Origin: Infirmifilum lucidum
GTDB taxonomy: Archaea; Thermoproteota; Thermoprotei; Thermofilales; Thermofilaceae
Reading direction: 5' to 3'
Length of the DNA: 64,000 bases
Assembly: GCF_014876775.1 (NCBI RefSeq)
Contig: NZ_CP062310.1
Span: forward strand, 1,217,699 to 1,281,698
Made by a program: the position numbers and the translations under genes. The notes beneath the pieces are model-generated. The model worked only from the letters and a program-made list of their open reading frames with translations. It did no database searches and was not told the origin of the DNA. Positions 17,095 through 25,792 of this stretch are shown here, piece after piece. Position 1 is the first letter of the stretch. Each line of letters starts with the position of its first letter.

Positions 17095-18225
17095 ATGTTC
17101 AAGGTAGCTGTAGTTGGCCTAGGCCCTGCGGGCTCAGCGGCTCTGAGGAGGTTAAACGAGCTAGGTGTAGAAGCCATAGGCATAGAACGCAAAGTAAGCG
17201 TTGAGACGCCTACTGTTTGCGGGGAATTCTTGCCGGAGCCCGAGACTATACCATTCATTAGTGAGAAACCCTCTGTTAGGCTAGCCTTCAAGTATATTGG
17301 CTTAGCCAAGAGGCTAAATACATTCGAGGAAGTTCGCCTGGAAATAGAGGGGGTTAAGACTTTCCGCATGAAGATCCGGGGGTTTACTATTAGCAGGAAG
17401 GAACTGGCTGAGAGACTCGTTGAGGGATCGAACTACATTCTCGGAGACGACGTCGTCTATGTAAAACGGGAGGCCGGCCACTATGTGATCAAAACGAGGA
17501 AAGGCAGAACCATCGAGAGCGAGTATATCATCTCCGCAGAGGGGTACCCCTCCCTAACCCGTCAGTTCGTGGGCTGTCAAGCTAGGCTCGACGACGCTGA
17601 TTTAGCCCTGGGTGTAAACATGAAGATGCAGACGCCCGGCATGGAGGAGAGAATATTGTACATGTATGCTTCTCCCAGGACACCCGGGGGCTATGCGTGG
17701 ATAATACCCCACCGTGACGGCGTTTCGAACGTGGGCATCGGGGTTCGTTACAGTTTCATCAGGAAAGGCGTAAACCCCATTCGCTTGCTACACGATTTCA
17801 TTGAGCTAAATCCTCATAACTACTTTGAATCCTCTAAGGCTTTAGAGCCTCCAAGGTCTAGGTGGATACCTGTCTCGGGTTTCTACGCCAGCCCTACTTG
17901 CGGAAAAGTACTCTTCGCGGGCGACTCCCTAGGGGCTACAAACCCCATAAACGGCGGCGGTATCTTCACCTCGATGGCCCTCGGGATTCTAGCAGCCGAG
18001 TCTGTCTGGCTCGACAACCCTAGTATTTACCAGGAGCGGGCGTGGAGGGAGGTGGGGAGTATACTGCTCGTAGGCAGGAGGTATAGAAGGCTCGTAGACT
18101 TCATGTACAGTAACTGGAGGTACTCGGGCCTACTTGCACTAGTACCGGAAAAGTTCATGGCGAGGGTGATCAAAGGCGAAAAAACTTTCCTGTATTACTT
18201 CCTCACTCCTGGAAGAGAAAGCTGA
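17095..18225 (+). CDS. Geranylgeranyl reductase family flavoprotein
   Basis: FAD enzyme that saturates the isoprenoid chains of archaeal lipids or related prenyl compounds (376 residues). The FAD-binding VGLGPAGSAA is at residues 8-17, followed by the Cys in TPTVCGEFLP, and the C-terminal FAD loop is FAGDSLGATNPINGGG. The family also includes plant and bacterial chlorophyll reductases. The ATG at 17095 is about 26 nt from a TATATC element, so it is probably leaderless. Its 3' end overlaps the convergent nucleotidyltransferase by 23 nt. Together with GGPP synthase 1 kb upstream this supports a lipid role. Confidence 0.9.
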   Translation: MFKVAVVGLGPAGSAALRRLNELGVEAIGIERKVSVETPTVCGEFLPEPETIPFISEKPSVRLAFKYIGLAKRLNTFEEVRLEIEGVKTFRMKIRGFTISRKELAERLVEGSNYILGDDVVYVKREAGHYVIKTRKGRTIESEYIISAEGYPSLTRQFVGCQARLDDADLALGVNMKMQTPGMEERILYMYASPRTPGGYAWIIPHRDGVSNVGIGVRYSFIRKGVNPIRLLHDFIELNPHNYFESSKALEPPRSRWIPVSGFYASPTCGKVLFAGDSLGATNPINGGGIFTSMALGILAAESVWLDNPSIYQERAWREVGSILLVGRRYRRLVDFMYSNWRYSGLLALVPEKFMARVIKGEKTFLYYFLTPGRES

Positions 18226-18958
18226 ATTTTTTATCAACGTCACTGGGATCGAGTTTCTCGTATGCTTCAGTTGTCCCCAAGTCGAACCAGAAGGCCGTTG
18301 TCAGATACCCTCCGACTTTAAACTTCCTCTCTATTAGAGCCCTTATGAGGTCGCCCATTATGTCTATCTCTTTCTTGACCTCGGCTAGCTCGTGGAGTAG
18401 CTCCAGCGCTCTTCTCCGTACAGCGAGTATACCTATAGTAACAGGCTTTCCAAGAGGAGGCTTTTCAACCATTTCCACTACTTCGTGGCCGTTGAGCTCA
18501 GCCACTCCAACCGCGACCCTGTAGTTTGGAGAGAGCGCGAGAGTAGCCGCGAAACCCCCTTCTTCGTGGAATTTCAACATTTCTGTGAGGTTGATGTCGC
18601 TTAGGATGTCGCCGTAGTAGACCAGAATATTTTCAGCACTGTCGAACACGCCCTTTAGGTAAGCGTTATAAAGAGCGCCGCCATTGCCGCCGAAGCTAGG
18701 GTCGTCCCAGACGTAGGAAATCTTAACGTTGTACCTCTCTCCATTGTTAAAGTAGTTCACAATTTGTTGCCCCTTATAGCCGACTAGCATCACGATATTA
18801 TTAATGCCGTGGTACTTCATCAGCCGGACGATGTACTCGAGTAGTGGCTTCTGTTGCGAGCCAATAGGTATCATGGCCTTTTGGAAGTAGTACGTTAGCG
18901 GCCTTAAACGCCTCCCCTCCCCGCCGCAGAGAACGACACCGATTACGTTTTGCGTCAA
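18203..18958 (-). CDS. Sugar-1-phosphate nucleotidyltransferase
   Basis: Makes NDP-sugars from sugar-1-phosphate and NTP. The 251-residue single-domain enzyme has the N-terminal pyrophosphorylase signature VLCGGEGRRLRPLTYYFQKAM-like (GG-x-G-x-R-L and the Lys in QKAMIPI), the metal-binding YGDIL (about residues 116-120) and FWFDLGTTEAY near the end. It lacks a left-handed beta-helix domain. TTG at 18958 is preceded by GGTG. Base and sugar (glucose or mannose) are not decided by the sequence. Confidence 0.88.
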   Translation of the reverse strand: MTQNVIGVVLCGGEGRRLRPLTYYFQKAMIPIGSQQKPLLEYIVRLMKYHGINNIVMLVGYKGQQIVNYFNNGERYNVKISYVWDDPSFGGNGGALYNAYLKGVFDSAENILVYYGDILSDINLTEMLKFHEEGGFAATLALSPNYRVAVGVAELNGHEVVEMVEKPPLGKPVTIGILAVRRRALELLHELAEVKKEIDIMGDLIRALIERKFKVGGYLTTAFWFDLGTTEAYEKLDPSDVDKKFSFLFQE

Positions 18959-19091
18959 GCTTACACCGCTAGTTTAACGCTGGAAAACTATATGAATTTA
19001 CCCTTCTCCCCCGTTTTTTAGATAACACAATGATTAATAATAAGGCATAGTAGCCGCGAAAGTTAAATCGTGGCTATCAGTGATTAGCATT

Positions 19092-20414
19092 GTGTCAACG
19101 GCGAAATACGTCTGGGAGGAAGACTTCGACATAACAAGGGTTAGAGCTAGATGGGTTCTCGACTCGCGTGGAAATCCAACAGTCGAAGCGGAAGTTTATA
19201 CCCTGGGAGGTGGGATAGGCCGGGCAATAGTCCCTTCCGGCGCCTCTACGGGCACTCATGAGGCACTCGAGCTCCGCGACGGTGGGAGAGACTTCCACGG
19301 GAGAGGTGTCTCGAGGGCTGTTGAAAATGTCAATACTGTCATTGCGAGGGAAATTGTAGGAATGGACTCACGGAAGCAAGAGGAAATAGACAGGAGAATG
19401 GTTGAGCTAGACGGTACTCCGAACAAGTCGAGGTTAGGAGCTAACGCTATACTCTCTGTATCACTAGCCGTAGCGCACGCGGCGGCAAATACGTACGGGA
19501 TGCCCCTCTACGCGTACCTAGGAGGCCTTCAAGCACACGTCCTACCCGTACCCCTCATGAACGTCATAAACGGCGGCAAGCACGCCGGGAACGAGCTCAA
19601 GATACAAGAGTTTATGATAGTCCCAGTAGGGGCTAAGACTTTCTCTGAAGCCTTGAAGATTAGCAGCGAAGTCTACCACTCGCTGAGAAACGTCCTAAAG
19701 GAGCGCTACGGGAGCCAGGCTATTAATGTGGGGGACGAAGGTGGGTTTGCGCCGCCCATGAAGGAGTCTAGGGAAGCCCTAAGAGCCCTCGTCGAGGCAA
19801 TAAAGCTGGCCGGCTACGACCCCGGCAAGGACGTTGCGCTGGCATTAGATGCCGCTGCCTCAGAGTTTTATGATGGTGGGAGGGGGGCTTATTTGCTGGA
19901 TGGGAGGGAGTTTAGACGAGAGCAGCTCCTCGACTACTACAAGGAACTCGTAAATGAGTTCCCAATAGTTTCCATTGAAGACCCGCTACAAGAAGATGAC
20001 TTCGAGGGATTTGCTATTGCAACAAGAGAGCTCAAAGTGCAGGTCGTAGGCGACGACTTATTCGTCACTAACGCTTCAAGGTTATTGAAGGGCATATCAC
20101 TGGGCGCGGCCAATGCACTACTCCTAAAAGTCAACCAGATCGGGACGCTAACAGAATCATTTGAAGCGGCGAGGCTGGCTATGAACAACGGCTACTCAGT
20201 GATAGTGAGCCACAGGAGTGGGGAGAGCGAAGACACCACGATAGCCCACATTGCCGTCGCTCTGAATACGGGACAGATTAAAACGGGAGCTCCGGCTAGA
20301 GGAGAGAGAACCGCGAAGTACAACGAGCTCATTAGGGTTGAAGAGGAGCTGGGGTCTCGGGCAAGATACCTTGGAATAGCGGCTTTTAAACACTACAAGA
20401 TGGCATCGCTTTAG
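19092..20414 (+). CDS. eno: Enolase
   Basis: Interconverts 2-phosphoglycerate and phosphoenolpyruvate in glycolysis/gluconeogenesis. The frame has the enolase landmarks [70 protein letters not shown] (catalytic Lys) and [14 protein letters not shown] prefer GTG 19092 because TTAAAT at 19063-19068 is about 26 nt upstream; GTG 19080 adds four residues. Even so, about 14 extra residues precede the usual N-terminal region. Total about 440 residues, normal for the family. Confidence 0.96.
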   Translation: MSTAKYVWEEDFDITRVRARWVLDSRGNPTVEAEVYTLGGGIGRAIVPSGASTGTHEALELRDGGRDFHGRGVSRAVENVNTVIAREIVGMDSRKQEEIDRRMVELDGTPNKSRLGANAILSVSLAVAHAAANTYGMPLYAYLGGLQAHVLPVPLMNVINGGKHAGNELKIQEFMIVPVGAKTFSEALKISSEVYHSLRNVLKERYGSQAINVGDEGGFAPPMKESREALRALVEAIKLAGYDPGKDVALALDAAASEFYDGGRGAYLLDGREFRREQLLDYYKELVNEFPIVSIEDPLQEDDFEGFAIATRELKVQVVGDDLFVTNASRLLKGISLGAANALLLKVNQIGTLTESFEAARLAMNNGYSVIVSHRSGESEDTTIAHIAVALNTGQIKTGAPARGERTAKYNELIRVEEELGSRARYLGIAAFKHYKMASL

Positions 20415-20464
20415 GAGTGGGCGCGAAAATGTTTTAAGTTGAGATGTCTTCTTTCTAACCTCCT

Positions 20465-21265
20465 ATGTCTAGTTCAGCAGTCGTAATCTCTAAGCACATT
20501 CTCGACATATGGGTTGAGAGAGACAAGTTTGTAGCCGAGCTAGTAAAAACGATAGAGGACGACCGGGAGGTTCAAGCCCTGCTGGAAATGAGCAATATAA
20601 TCGCCGTTAGGCGTCTCGGATACAACGACCATGGGCCTGTGCACGCTAGAATAGTAGCGGGAACCTCCTTAGAGATAATGGGCTTGCTCCTCAGCAAGGG
20701 GGTTGAGTTCACGACTCTAAGAGATGGGACAGCAAAGAGCGTGGATGAAGTAAAAACAATTCTCGTTCTAGCCAGCTACCTCCACGATATTGGGAACTCT
20801 GTCCACCGCGAAAGTCACGAGATTATAGGTAGCATACTTGCCAAGGACATTGCAGATAGGATTATAAACGCGGTTCACCCTGACATCGGCATTAGGAGAT
20901 ATACGCTTAGACAAGAGGTTTTATCAGCAATTTTTAGCACGGAGTACGACGTCAAGGCTTTAACGCTTGAGAGCAGTATAGTGAAGCTCGCAGACGGCCT
21001 AGACATGTCGGAAGGCCGCGCACGTCTACCGTACAAGATGGGGAAGGTAGACATGCACTCTATATCGGCTCTTAACATAAAACGTGTAGAGCTGTCTCCC
21101 GGGAGGGACGTGCCGATACAGGTCTCCGTCTACATGGGAGACCTTGCCGGATTTTTCCAGGTTGAGAGAGTTCTCATGCCGAAGCTCGAGTCCAGTAAGC
21201 TGAAGGGCCTCGTGAGGGTAAACATATACAACGCTAGAGAAGAGCTGGTAACGTCGCTTCTCTAG
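20465..21265 (+). CDS. HD-domain metal-dependent phosphohydrolase
   Basis: A 266-residue HD protein. The metal-binding series is visible: YNDHGPVHARIV, then YLHDIGNSVHRESHE (the HD pair, about residues 109-110), and LADGLDMSEGRAR downstream. The family hydrolyses phosphate esters or nucleotides; the substrate here is unknown. It is flanked by enolase and the DegT aminotransferase on the same strand with separate promoters (about 50-nt gaps). Confidence 0.85.
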   Translation: MSSSAVVISKHILDIWVERDKFVAELVKTIEDDREVQALLEMSNIIAVRRLGYNDHGPVHARIVAGTSLEIMGLLLSKGVEFTTLRDGTAKSVDEVKTILVLASYLHDIGNSVHRESHEIIGSILAKDIADRIINAVHPDIGIRRYTLRQEVLSAIFSTEYDVKALTLESSIVKLADGLDMSEGRARLPYKMGKVDMHSISALNIKRVELSPGRDVPIQVSVYMGDLAGFFQVERVLMPKLESSKLKGLVRVNIYNAREELVTSLL

Positions 21266-21320
21266 GCGATTAAAGATTAGCCTTAATAACAGGAGATATG
21301 CCTTACAGACTTCGGTTGCA

Positions 21321-22541
21321 ATGGAAATTCCCGCCATTGAGGGTGGAAAACCCGTAAGAGAGCATTTTAAGGAATACTTCCCTAGGATCTCTGAACACGA
21401 AAAACAACTCGTACTCTCAGTCCTTGAATCTGGGCGATTAGCCTCTGGCGTTGGTGTTTTTGTCCGCAAATTCGAAGAGAAGTTCAAAGAGTTTGTGGGA
21501 ACCCGGCATGCACTAGCCGTCTCTAGCGGCACGGCGGCCCTCCACACGGCTGTGGCTAGCCTCGGGATAGGGGTTGGAGATGAGGTGGTCACCACGCCTT
21601 TTAGTTTTGTCGCTACCGCTACGGCCATACTCCATAACAACGCGATACCCGTCTTCGGCGATATAGAGCTCGATACCTTAAACCTGGATCCCGAAACAAT
21701 AGTTGACAAGATAACTCCCAGGACAAAGGCTATACTGGTAGTGCACCTCGCAGGCCACCCTGCGGAGATGGACGAGATCGTGAAGATCGCCCGCGAGAAC
21801 AACCTGGCAGTTATTGAGGACTGTGCCCAGGCTATCGGGAGCGAGTATAGGGGTAGAAAGGTGGGGGGCATAGGGGACGTAGGGGCCTTTAGCTTCTATC
21901 AGTCTAAGAACATGACCACGGGAGAGGGGGGGATGGTGACGACGAATAGTGAAGAAGTCTATAAGAGTGCGAGACTCTTTGTCGAGCACGGCTCCGAAGA
22001 GCGCTACTACCACGTACTCCTCGGCTGGAATTACCGAATGACAGAGTTGCAAGCTGCCTTAGGCTTGGGCCAGCTAGCACGCATAGAGGAGCTTAATAGA
22101 ATGCGGGAGGAGATCGCAAAAATATACACTGAAGAGCTGGAGAGCCTTGACGGCGACCTTCTCCTGCTACCCAAGCCTAAGAAACACGTTAAGCACACGT
22201 GGCACATCTACCAGGTATTGCTCAGGCTCGAGAACCTGAGAGTTGACCGGGACAGAATCATCGAAGCAGTCAAACGGGAAAATGTTCTAGTACTAGTTTC
22301 GTACCCCCGTACAATATACGAGAACCCACTCTTCCAGAAACTCGACGCCTACGGGCACGGGTGCCCCTGGTTCTGCCCATTCTACGGCAGGAGGATAGCA
22401 TATAAACCCGGCTTAGCCCCGAGGGCCGAACTCGCAGCTAGGAGCGTCGTAACCCTGCCCACGCTAGCAGGAATGAGCATTGAGGACGCTATTGATACAG
22501 CAAAGGCTTTAAAGAAGGTACTGATATATTACAGGAAGTGA
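21321..22541 (+). CDS. DegT/DnrJ/EryC1 sugar aminotransferase
   Basis: PLP-dependent aminotransferase acting on keto-sugar nucleotides (406 residues). The N-terminal region KEYFPRISEHE-x-LVLSVLESG and the PLP lysine in FYQSKNMTTGEGGMV (about residues 192-206) are typical, as is the HTWHIYQVL region. A TTAATA element about 26 nt upstream of 21311 gives a short leader. The downstream acyl-CoA synthetase subunit overlaps by 4 nt, an unusual partner. Product could be an amino sugar for glycans, but exact sugar is unknown. Confidence 0.9.
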   Translation: MEIPAIEGGKPVREHFKEYFPRISEHEKQLVLSVLESGRLASGVGVFVRKFEEKFKEFVGTRHALAVSSGTAALHTAVASLGIGVGDEVVTTPFSFVATATAILHNNAIPVFGDIELDTLNLDPETIVDKITPRTKAILVVHLAGHPAEMDEIVKIARENNLAVIEDCAQAIGSEYRGRKVGGIGDVGAFSFYQSKNMTTGEGGMVTTNSEEVYKSARLFVEHGSEERYYHVLLGWNYRMTELQAALGLGQLARIEELNRMREEIAKIYTEELESLDGDLLLLPKPKKHVKHTWHIYQVLLRLENLRVDRDRIIEAVKRENVLVLVSYPRTIYENPLFQKLDAYGHGCPWFCPFYGRRIAYKPGLAPRAELAARSVVTLPTLAGMSIEDAIDTAKALKKVLIYYRK

Positions 22542-23242
22542 GCCCGATGGGTAACCCGATTCTAGACAAAGCTATTAGTGAGGGGAGGGCTTTCCTCTCG
22601 CTCTCCGAGTCCTTAAAGTTACTCGAAAGCTACAACCTACCAGTAGCTAAGTACGTGGTAGTAAAGGGTCCAGAGGAAGTCTCAAAGGTAGGCAGTGTAG
22701 GGTTCCCGGTGGTACTGAAGATTGATAGCCCAGACGTAGTGCACAAGACAGAGGCAGGGGCCGTGAAGGTGGGGCTATCCTCTGAGAGTGAACTCTCGAA
22801 GGCGATGGTGGAGATGCTTTCGGGCATCAAGCAAAAATTACCCGGAGCGAGGATAAGTGGTTTTGTAGTGCAAGAGATGGTTCAGAGGGCGCACGAAGTT
22901 ATTATAGGTGGTTTAAGAGACGAGCAGTTCGGGCCGGTCATTGCGTTTGGCATAGGCGGGATACTGGTTGAGGTCTTGAAAGATGTTGTCTTCGAAATAG
23001 CACCTGTGACGTACGAGGATGCCCTCGAAATAATCAAGAAGATTAAGGGTTACAGAATCCTAGAGGGTTATAGAGGGCTACCGCGTGCAAACGTCGAGAT
23101 GCTTGCTGAGACGATAAGTAGAGCTTCGGTAATGTTCTCGGAGCTTTCCAGCGTGGTTAGCGAGATGGATCTGAACCCCACTTTCGTCTCATCGGATTGG
23201 GTGAAGATAGCGGACGCACGCTTCAAACTCAGCCTTCACTAG
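22538..23242 (+). CDS. ADP-forming acyl-CoA synthetase beta subunit
   Basis: ATP-grasp beta subunit of the archaeal acetate/acyl-CoA synthetase that makes ATP from acyl-CoA. At 234 residues it is the normal length of a separate beta subunit. Visible are VLKIDSPDVVHKTEAGAV, the FGPVIAFGIGG phosphate loop and EMDLNPTFV. GTG 22538 overlaps the upstream stop (GTGA); ATG 22547 is an alternative. The CoA-binding alpha subunit is not adjacent and must be elsewhere. It could serve amino-acid-derived acyl-CoAs. Confidence 0.88.
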   Translation: MSPMGNPILDKAISEGRAFLSLSESLKLLESYNLPVAKYVVVKGPEEVSKVGSVGFPVVLKIDSPDVVHKTEAGAVKVGLSSESELSKAMVEMLSGIKQKLPGARISGFVVQEMVQRAHEVIIGGLRDEQFGPVIAFGIGGILVEVLKDVVFEIAPVTYEDALEIIKKIKGYRILEGYRGLPRANVEMLAETISRASVMFSELSSVVSEMDLNPTFVSSDWVKIADARFKLSLH

Positions 23243-23254
23243 AAATTTCTTCGG

Positions 23255-23311
23255 GAAGTCAGGTGCGAGAAGACTCTTCACCAGTCATTTTACCGTCGCT
23301 TCATCATCCAA
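23255..23311 (-). ncRNA. C/D-box guide sRNA, probable 23S rRNA target
   Basis: On the minus strand: box C ATGATGA (23307-23301), 12-nt guide AGCGACGGTAAA, box D' ATGA (23288-23285, one change from CTGA), 3-nt spacer, box C' GTGAAGA (23281-23275), 12-nt guide GTCTTCTCGCAC, box D CTGA (23262-23259). Both guides are exactly 12 nt, the archaeal ideal. CTTTTTAAAC (about 23330-23340) lies 26 nt upstream of a start near 23309. The D guide is complementary to GTGCGAGAAGAC, which I recall as the archaeal 23S peptidyl-transferase loop around E. coli 2055-2063; the box D+5 rule points to G2056. Confidence 0.75.
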
Positions 23312-23395
23312 TCCTAACGCCAGAGCACGGTTTAAAAAGCTTCTCCCATGAAATTTTTTATTTTCCACGTGTATAATTTTTACTTGGTAGAGAGC

Positions 23396-23725
23396 ATGGT
23401 CATAAAGGCCGGAACTATTCTTGAATTCATAGTCGCATGGATTGTTAGCGCCATCATAATATTCGTTGTACTTAAAATTTACCCTGGAAAGCAGAAGCGA
23501 GAAAACTTAGGTGGGGCACTCCTGGCAGCGCTAGTAGGTGAGTTGATATTCGCTTTATTCAACATAATACGCATACCGTTTGCGAACATCATAGCAGTAC
23601 TCGTCTGGCTCTGGGCTCTAAGGAAGATATTCGGAGTAAGCTGGGTAGGAGCAGCGATCATAGCATTCCTGGTCTACGTCTTTAGCGTCTTCGTAACGAT
23701 GCTTGGCATCCCACACCTCATATAA
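23396..23725 (+). CDS. Small membrane protein of unknown function
   Basis: About 109 residues with three hydrophobic segments (roughly residues 8-27, 38-60 and 80-105) separated by short basic loops (YPGKQKRE, RKIF). The frame is open back to ATG 23348, but the TTTAAAAA box at 23331-23338 predicts transcription from about 23361, after that codon, so ATG 23396 is preferred. I recognise no family. Probably an integral cytoplasmic-membrane protein. Confidence 0.6.
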   Translation: MVIKAGTILEFIVAWIVSAIIIFVVLKIYPGKQKRENLGGALLAALVGELIFALFNIIRIPFANIIAVLVWLWALRKIFGVSWVGAAIIAFLVYVFSVFVTMLGIPHLI

Positions 23726-23801
23726 ACCTAGAACCTTTTTTCCCAAACCAAATACCTTTTTAAGAGCCCTTTTTCATAGAGAAATAGGTGCACCTGCTGT
23801 A

Positions 23802-24470
23802 ATGGAGTGGAAGAATTCCGCCGCCTATTCTACGCTAAGATCCATAGTTTCCCATTACATAGCTAGGAGCTTCACCGGCCTTACGCAACAGGAGGTCGAG
23901 TTCATGAGCGACGTGGCAACACAGGATCTTATAAACTACCTCGCGGTGAAGTACGACTTCCTCTACGACCCCGACTACGCGTATAAGTCGCTAGTACTTG
24001 CCTCAAAGCTTGCAGAGGAAAACCCCCTGGAATTCGACTCGACTCTAAGTGACTGGGTCGAGGTATGGGCTCTCAAGTGGAGGCAGAGGGTAAAGCTCGT
24101 AATGTCGGATGACCCCGAGAACGTCAAGGCTGTTCAACGCCTCGAAGACAAAGTCTCGCCGATCTTAGACAGCCTAAGCGATGAAGCTATGACGCTCAAG
24201 AAATTCGCAGTCGGCTCCCTTATTAGATTAGGAGAAGTGTGCTTCACGAACCTTATGGCGGATATGGCCTTAAAGGAAGTCATATATAAGGTAGCTATCA
24301 ACCAGTCTGTGGACGAATCTGTGAAGTTTATAAGTTCTAACCCGCTCTTCGTGGTCAATGAACTCATAAGAAGAGTAAAGGAGATAAGCCAGTTTAAGGG
24401 GAACCTCGTTGTTGTTAGAGTAAACCCATCGTTCTTTCAGGAAGCACGGGGTGAGGTAGTTGAGTGGTGA
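23802..24470 (+). CDS. Unrecognised helical protein upstream of BFN and xerA
   Basis: A 222-residue, mostly alpha-helical soluble protein (MEWKNSAAYSTL...) with no cysteine-rich or catalytic motif I recognise. ATG 23802 is favoured over an in-frame GTG/ATG at 23703: the AT-rich AATACCTTTTTA box at about 23752-23763 predicts transcription from about 23780. It overlaps the next gene by 11 nt and that one overlaps xerA by 8 nt, so the three are translated as a unit. The link to a nuclease-fold protein and a recombinase hints at DNA metabolism, by context only. Confidence 0.7.
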   Translation: MEWKNSAAYSTLRSIVSHYIARSFTGLTQQEVEFMSDVATQDLINYLAVKYDFLYDPDYAYKSLVLASKLAEENPLEFDSTLSDWVEVWALKWRQRVKLVMSDDPENVKAVQRLEDKVSPILDSLSDEAMTLKKFAVGSLIRLGEVCFTNLMADMALKEVIYKVAINQSVDESVKFISSNPLFVVNELIRRVKEISQFKGNLVVVRVNPSFFQEARGEVVEW

Positions 24471-24933
24471 AAAGGAAGGCTACTTAAAGGTAGATGTAGT
24501 AGGTGTTTACCCCGTGGTCTTTGAAGCTGGAGGAGCAGGCTTTGTCATGCTGCTAGAGGCACCGGAATGGAAGGGAAAGGTTCTGCCAATCTACATAGGC
24601 GTTAGCGAGGGTATAGCGATACAGAATGCTTTGAGCGGTGTGAGGATGGAGAGGCCGATGACTCACGACTTAATAGTCAGCATCCTAGACACACTGGGAG
24701 TGTCTGTAGAGAGGGTAACTATAGATGCACTCCTGAACAACAGCGTATACACGGCGACCATTGTACTCAGGAGAGGCACGGATCAAAAAGCCGAAAGGAT
24801 TTTTATCGACGCTAGGCCAAGTGACAGCGTAGCGATAGCTCTACGGGCTGGCGCCCCTGTTTATGTCGCTGCCCACCTGGAGAAGCTTACGAGAACACTA
24901 GAAGAACTGGGGTTCAGAGAGGAGAATGAGTAA
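24460..24933 (+). CDS. Bifunctional nuclease-like protein (DUF151/BFN)
   Basis: A 157-residue protein of the DUF151/BFN family, some members of which have RNase and DNase activity. The family core is clear: LPIYIGVSEGIAIQNAL, RPMTHDLI, and IDARPSDSVAIALRAGAPVYVA near the end. TTG at 24460 follows GAGGTAG. It overlaps its neighbours at both ends, the downstream one being the XerA recombinase. A role beside XerA in chromosome handling is an inference from coupling. Confidence 0.85.
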   Translation: MSGEKEGYLKVDVVGVYPVVFEAGGAGFVMLLEAPEWKGKVLPIYIGVSEGIAIQNALSGVRMERPMTHDLIVSILDTLGVSVERVTIDALLNNSVYTATIVLRRGTDQKAERIFIDARPSDSVAIALRAGAPVYVAAHLEKLTRTLEELGFREENE

Positions 24934-25789
24934 AGGGAGGACGACACTAGACCTGAGTAATCGTGAGCTAGTAGACCTATACGTATCACACCTTGTTGCC
25001 CGTAATAGATCAGATAAGACTATCAAGACTTTCAGGAGCGTACTTGAAAGCTTCATAGAGTTCCTAGGCGGTAAGAGCATTTCGGACGTACAAGTGTACG
25101 ACATCGACTTGTTCCTGGCGCACCTACGTCAGAGAGGATGGAAGCCTGACAGCATATACACTGCCGCTGTGGCAGTAAAGAGGTTCCTGGAGTTTATAGG
25201 CAAGGGAGACGCCCTGCGGGGATTCGAGCTCCCCAAACGCGAGAGGAAGCTCCCGAGGTACCTTGAACCAGGCGAAGTCAAGAAGATCGTCGAGGCGGCG
25301 AGTAACGTTAGAGACAAGTTGATCGTTCTACTCTTGTTTTCAACCGGGCTACGGGTGGCAGAACTAGTCAATATTAGAAAGTCGGATATTGACTTGGAGA
25401 AGAGGACAATTAGGGTGAAAGGGAAGGGCTCCAAGGAAAGGTACGTGTACTTCCCCCAGTCAGTCGCAGAACTACTCGCCACGTATATCGAAAGTGTTAA
25501 CTCCGAGTGGCTATTCCCCTCTCCCAAGAACCCCAATGTGCACGTTCACTATACGACCATAGAGAGGGCGTTAAAGAACCTAGCTAGAAGGGCAGGCATT
25601 AGCAAGAGGGTAACACCCCACCTACTACGCCACACGTTTGCAACCCTTAGCCTCGCAGCGGGTCTAGATGTAAGGGAGATCCAGGAACTGCTAGGGCACT
25701 CCAACCTCAATACGACTCAAGTGTACGCCCACGTCTCTCGGGAACGCTTGCGGAGAGACTACGAGAGAGTCTGGGACTCGCTCATCTAG
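24926..25789 (+). CDS. xerA: Tyrosine recombinase XerA
   Basis: Site-specific recombinase that resolves chromosome dimers at dif in archaea. The 287-residue protein has an N-terminal SAM-like core-binding domain (residues 8-95) and a catalytic domain with the Arg in STGLRVAEL, Lys in KGKGSKER, HLLRHTFA (His, Arg), LGHSNL and the nucleophile Tyr in TTQVYAHV. All six catalytic positions are present and length fits XerA, not a phage integrase. No integrated element surrounds it, so this is the housekeeping enzyme. No dif site was identified. Confidence 0.93.
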   Translation: MSKGRTTLDLSNRELVDLYVSHLVARNRSDKTIKTFRSVLESFIEFLGGKSISDVQVYDIDLFLAHLRQRGWKPDSIYTAAVAVKRFLEFIGKGDALRGFELPKRERKLPRYLEPGEVKKIVEAASNVRDKLIVLLLFSTGLRVAELVNIRKSDIDLEKRTIRVKGKGSKERYVYFPQSVAELLATYIESVNSEWLFPSPKNPNVHVHYTTIERALKNLARRAGISKRVTPHLLRHTFATLSLAAGLDVREIQELLGHSNLNTTQVYAHVSRERLRRDYERVWDSLI

Positions 25790-25792
25790 GGC

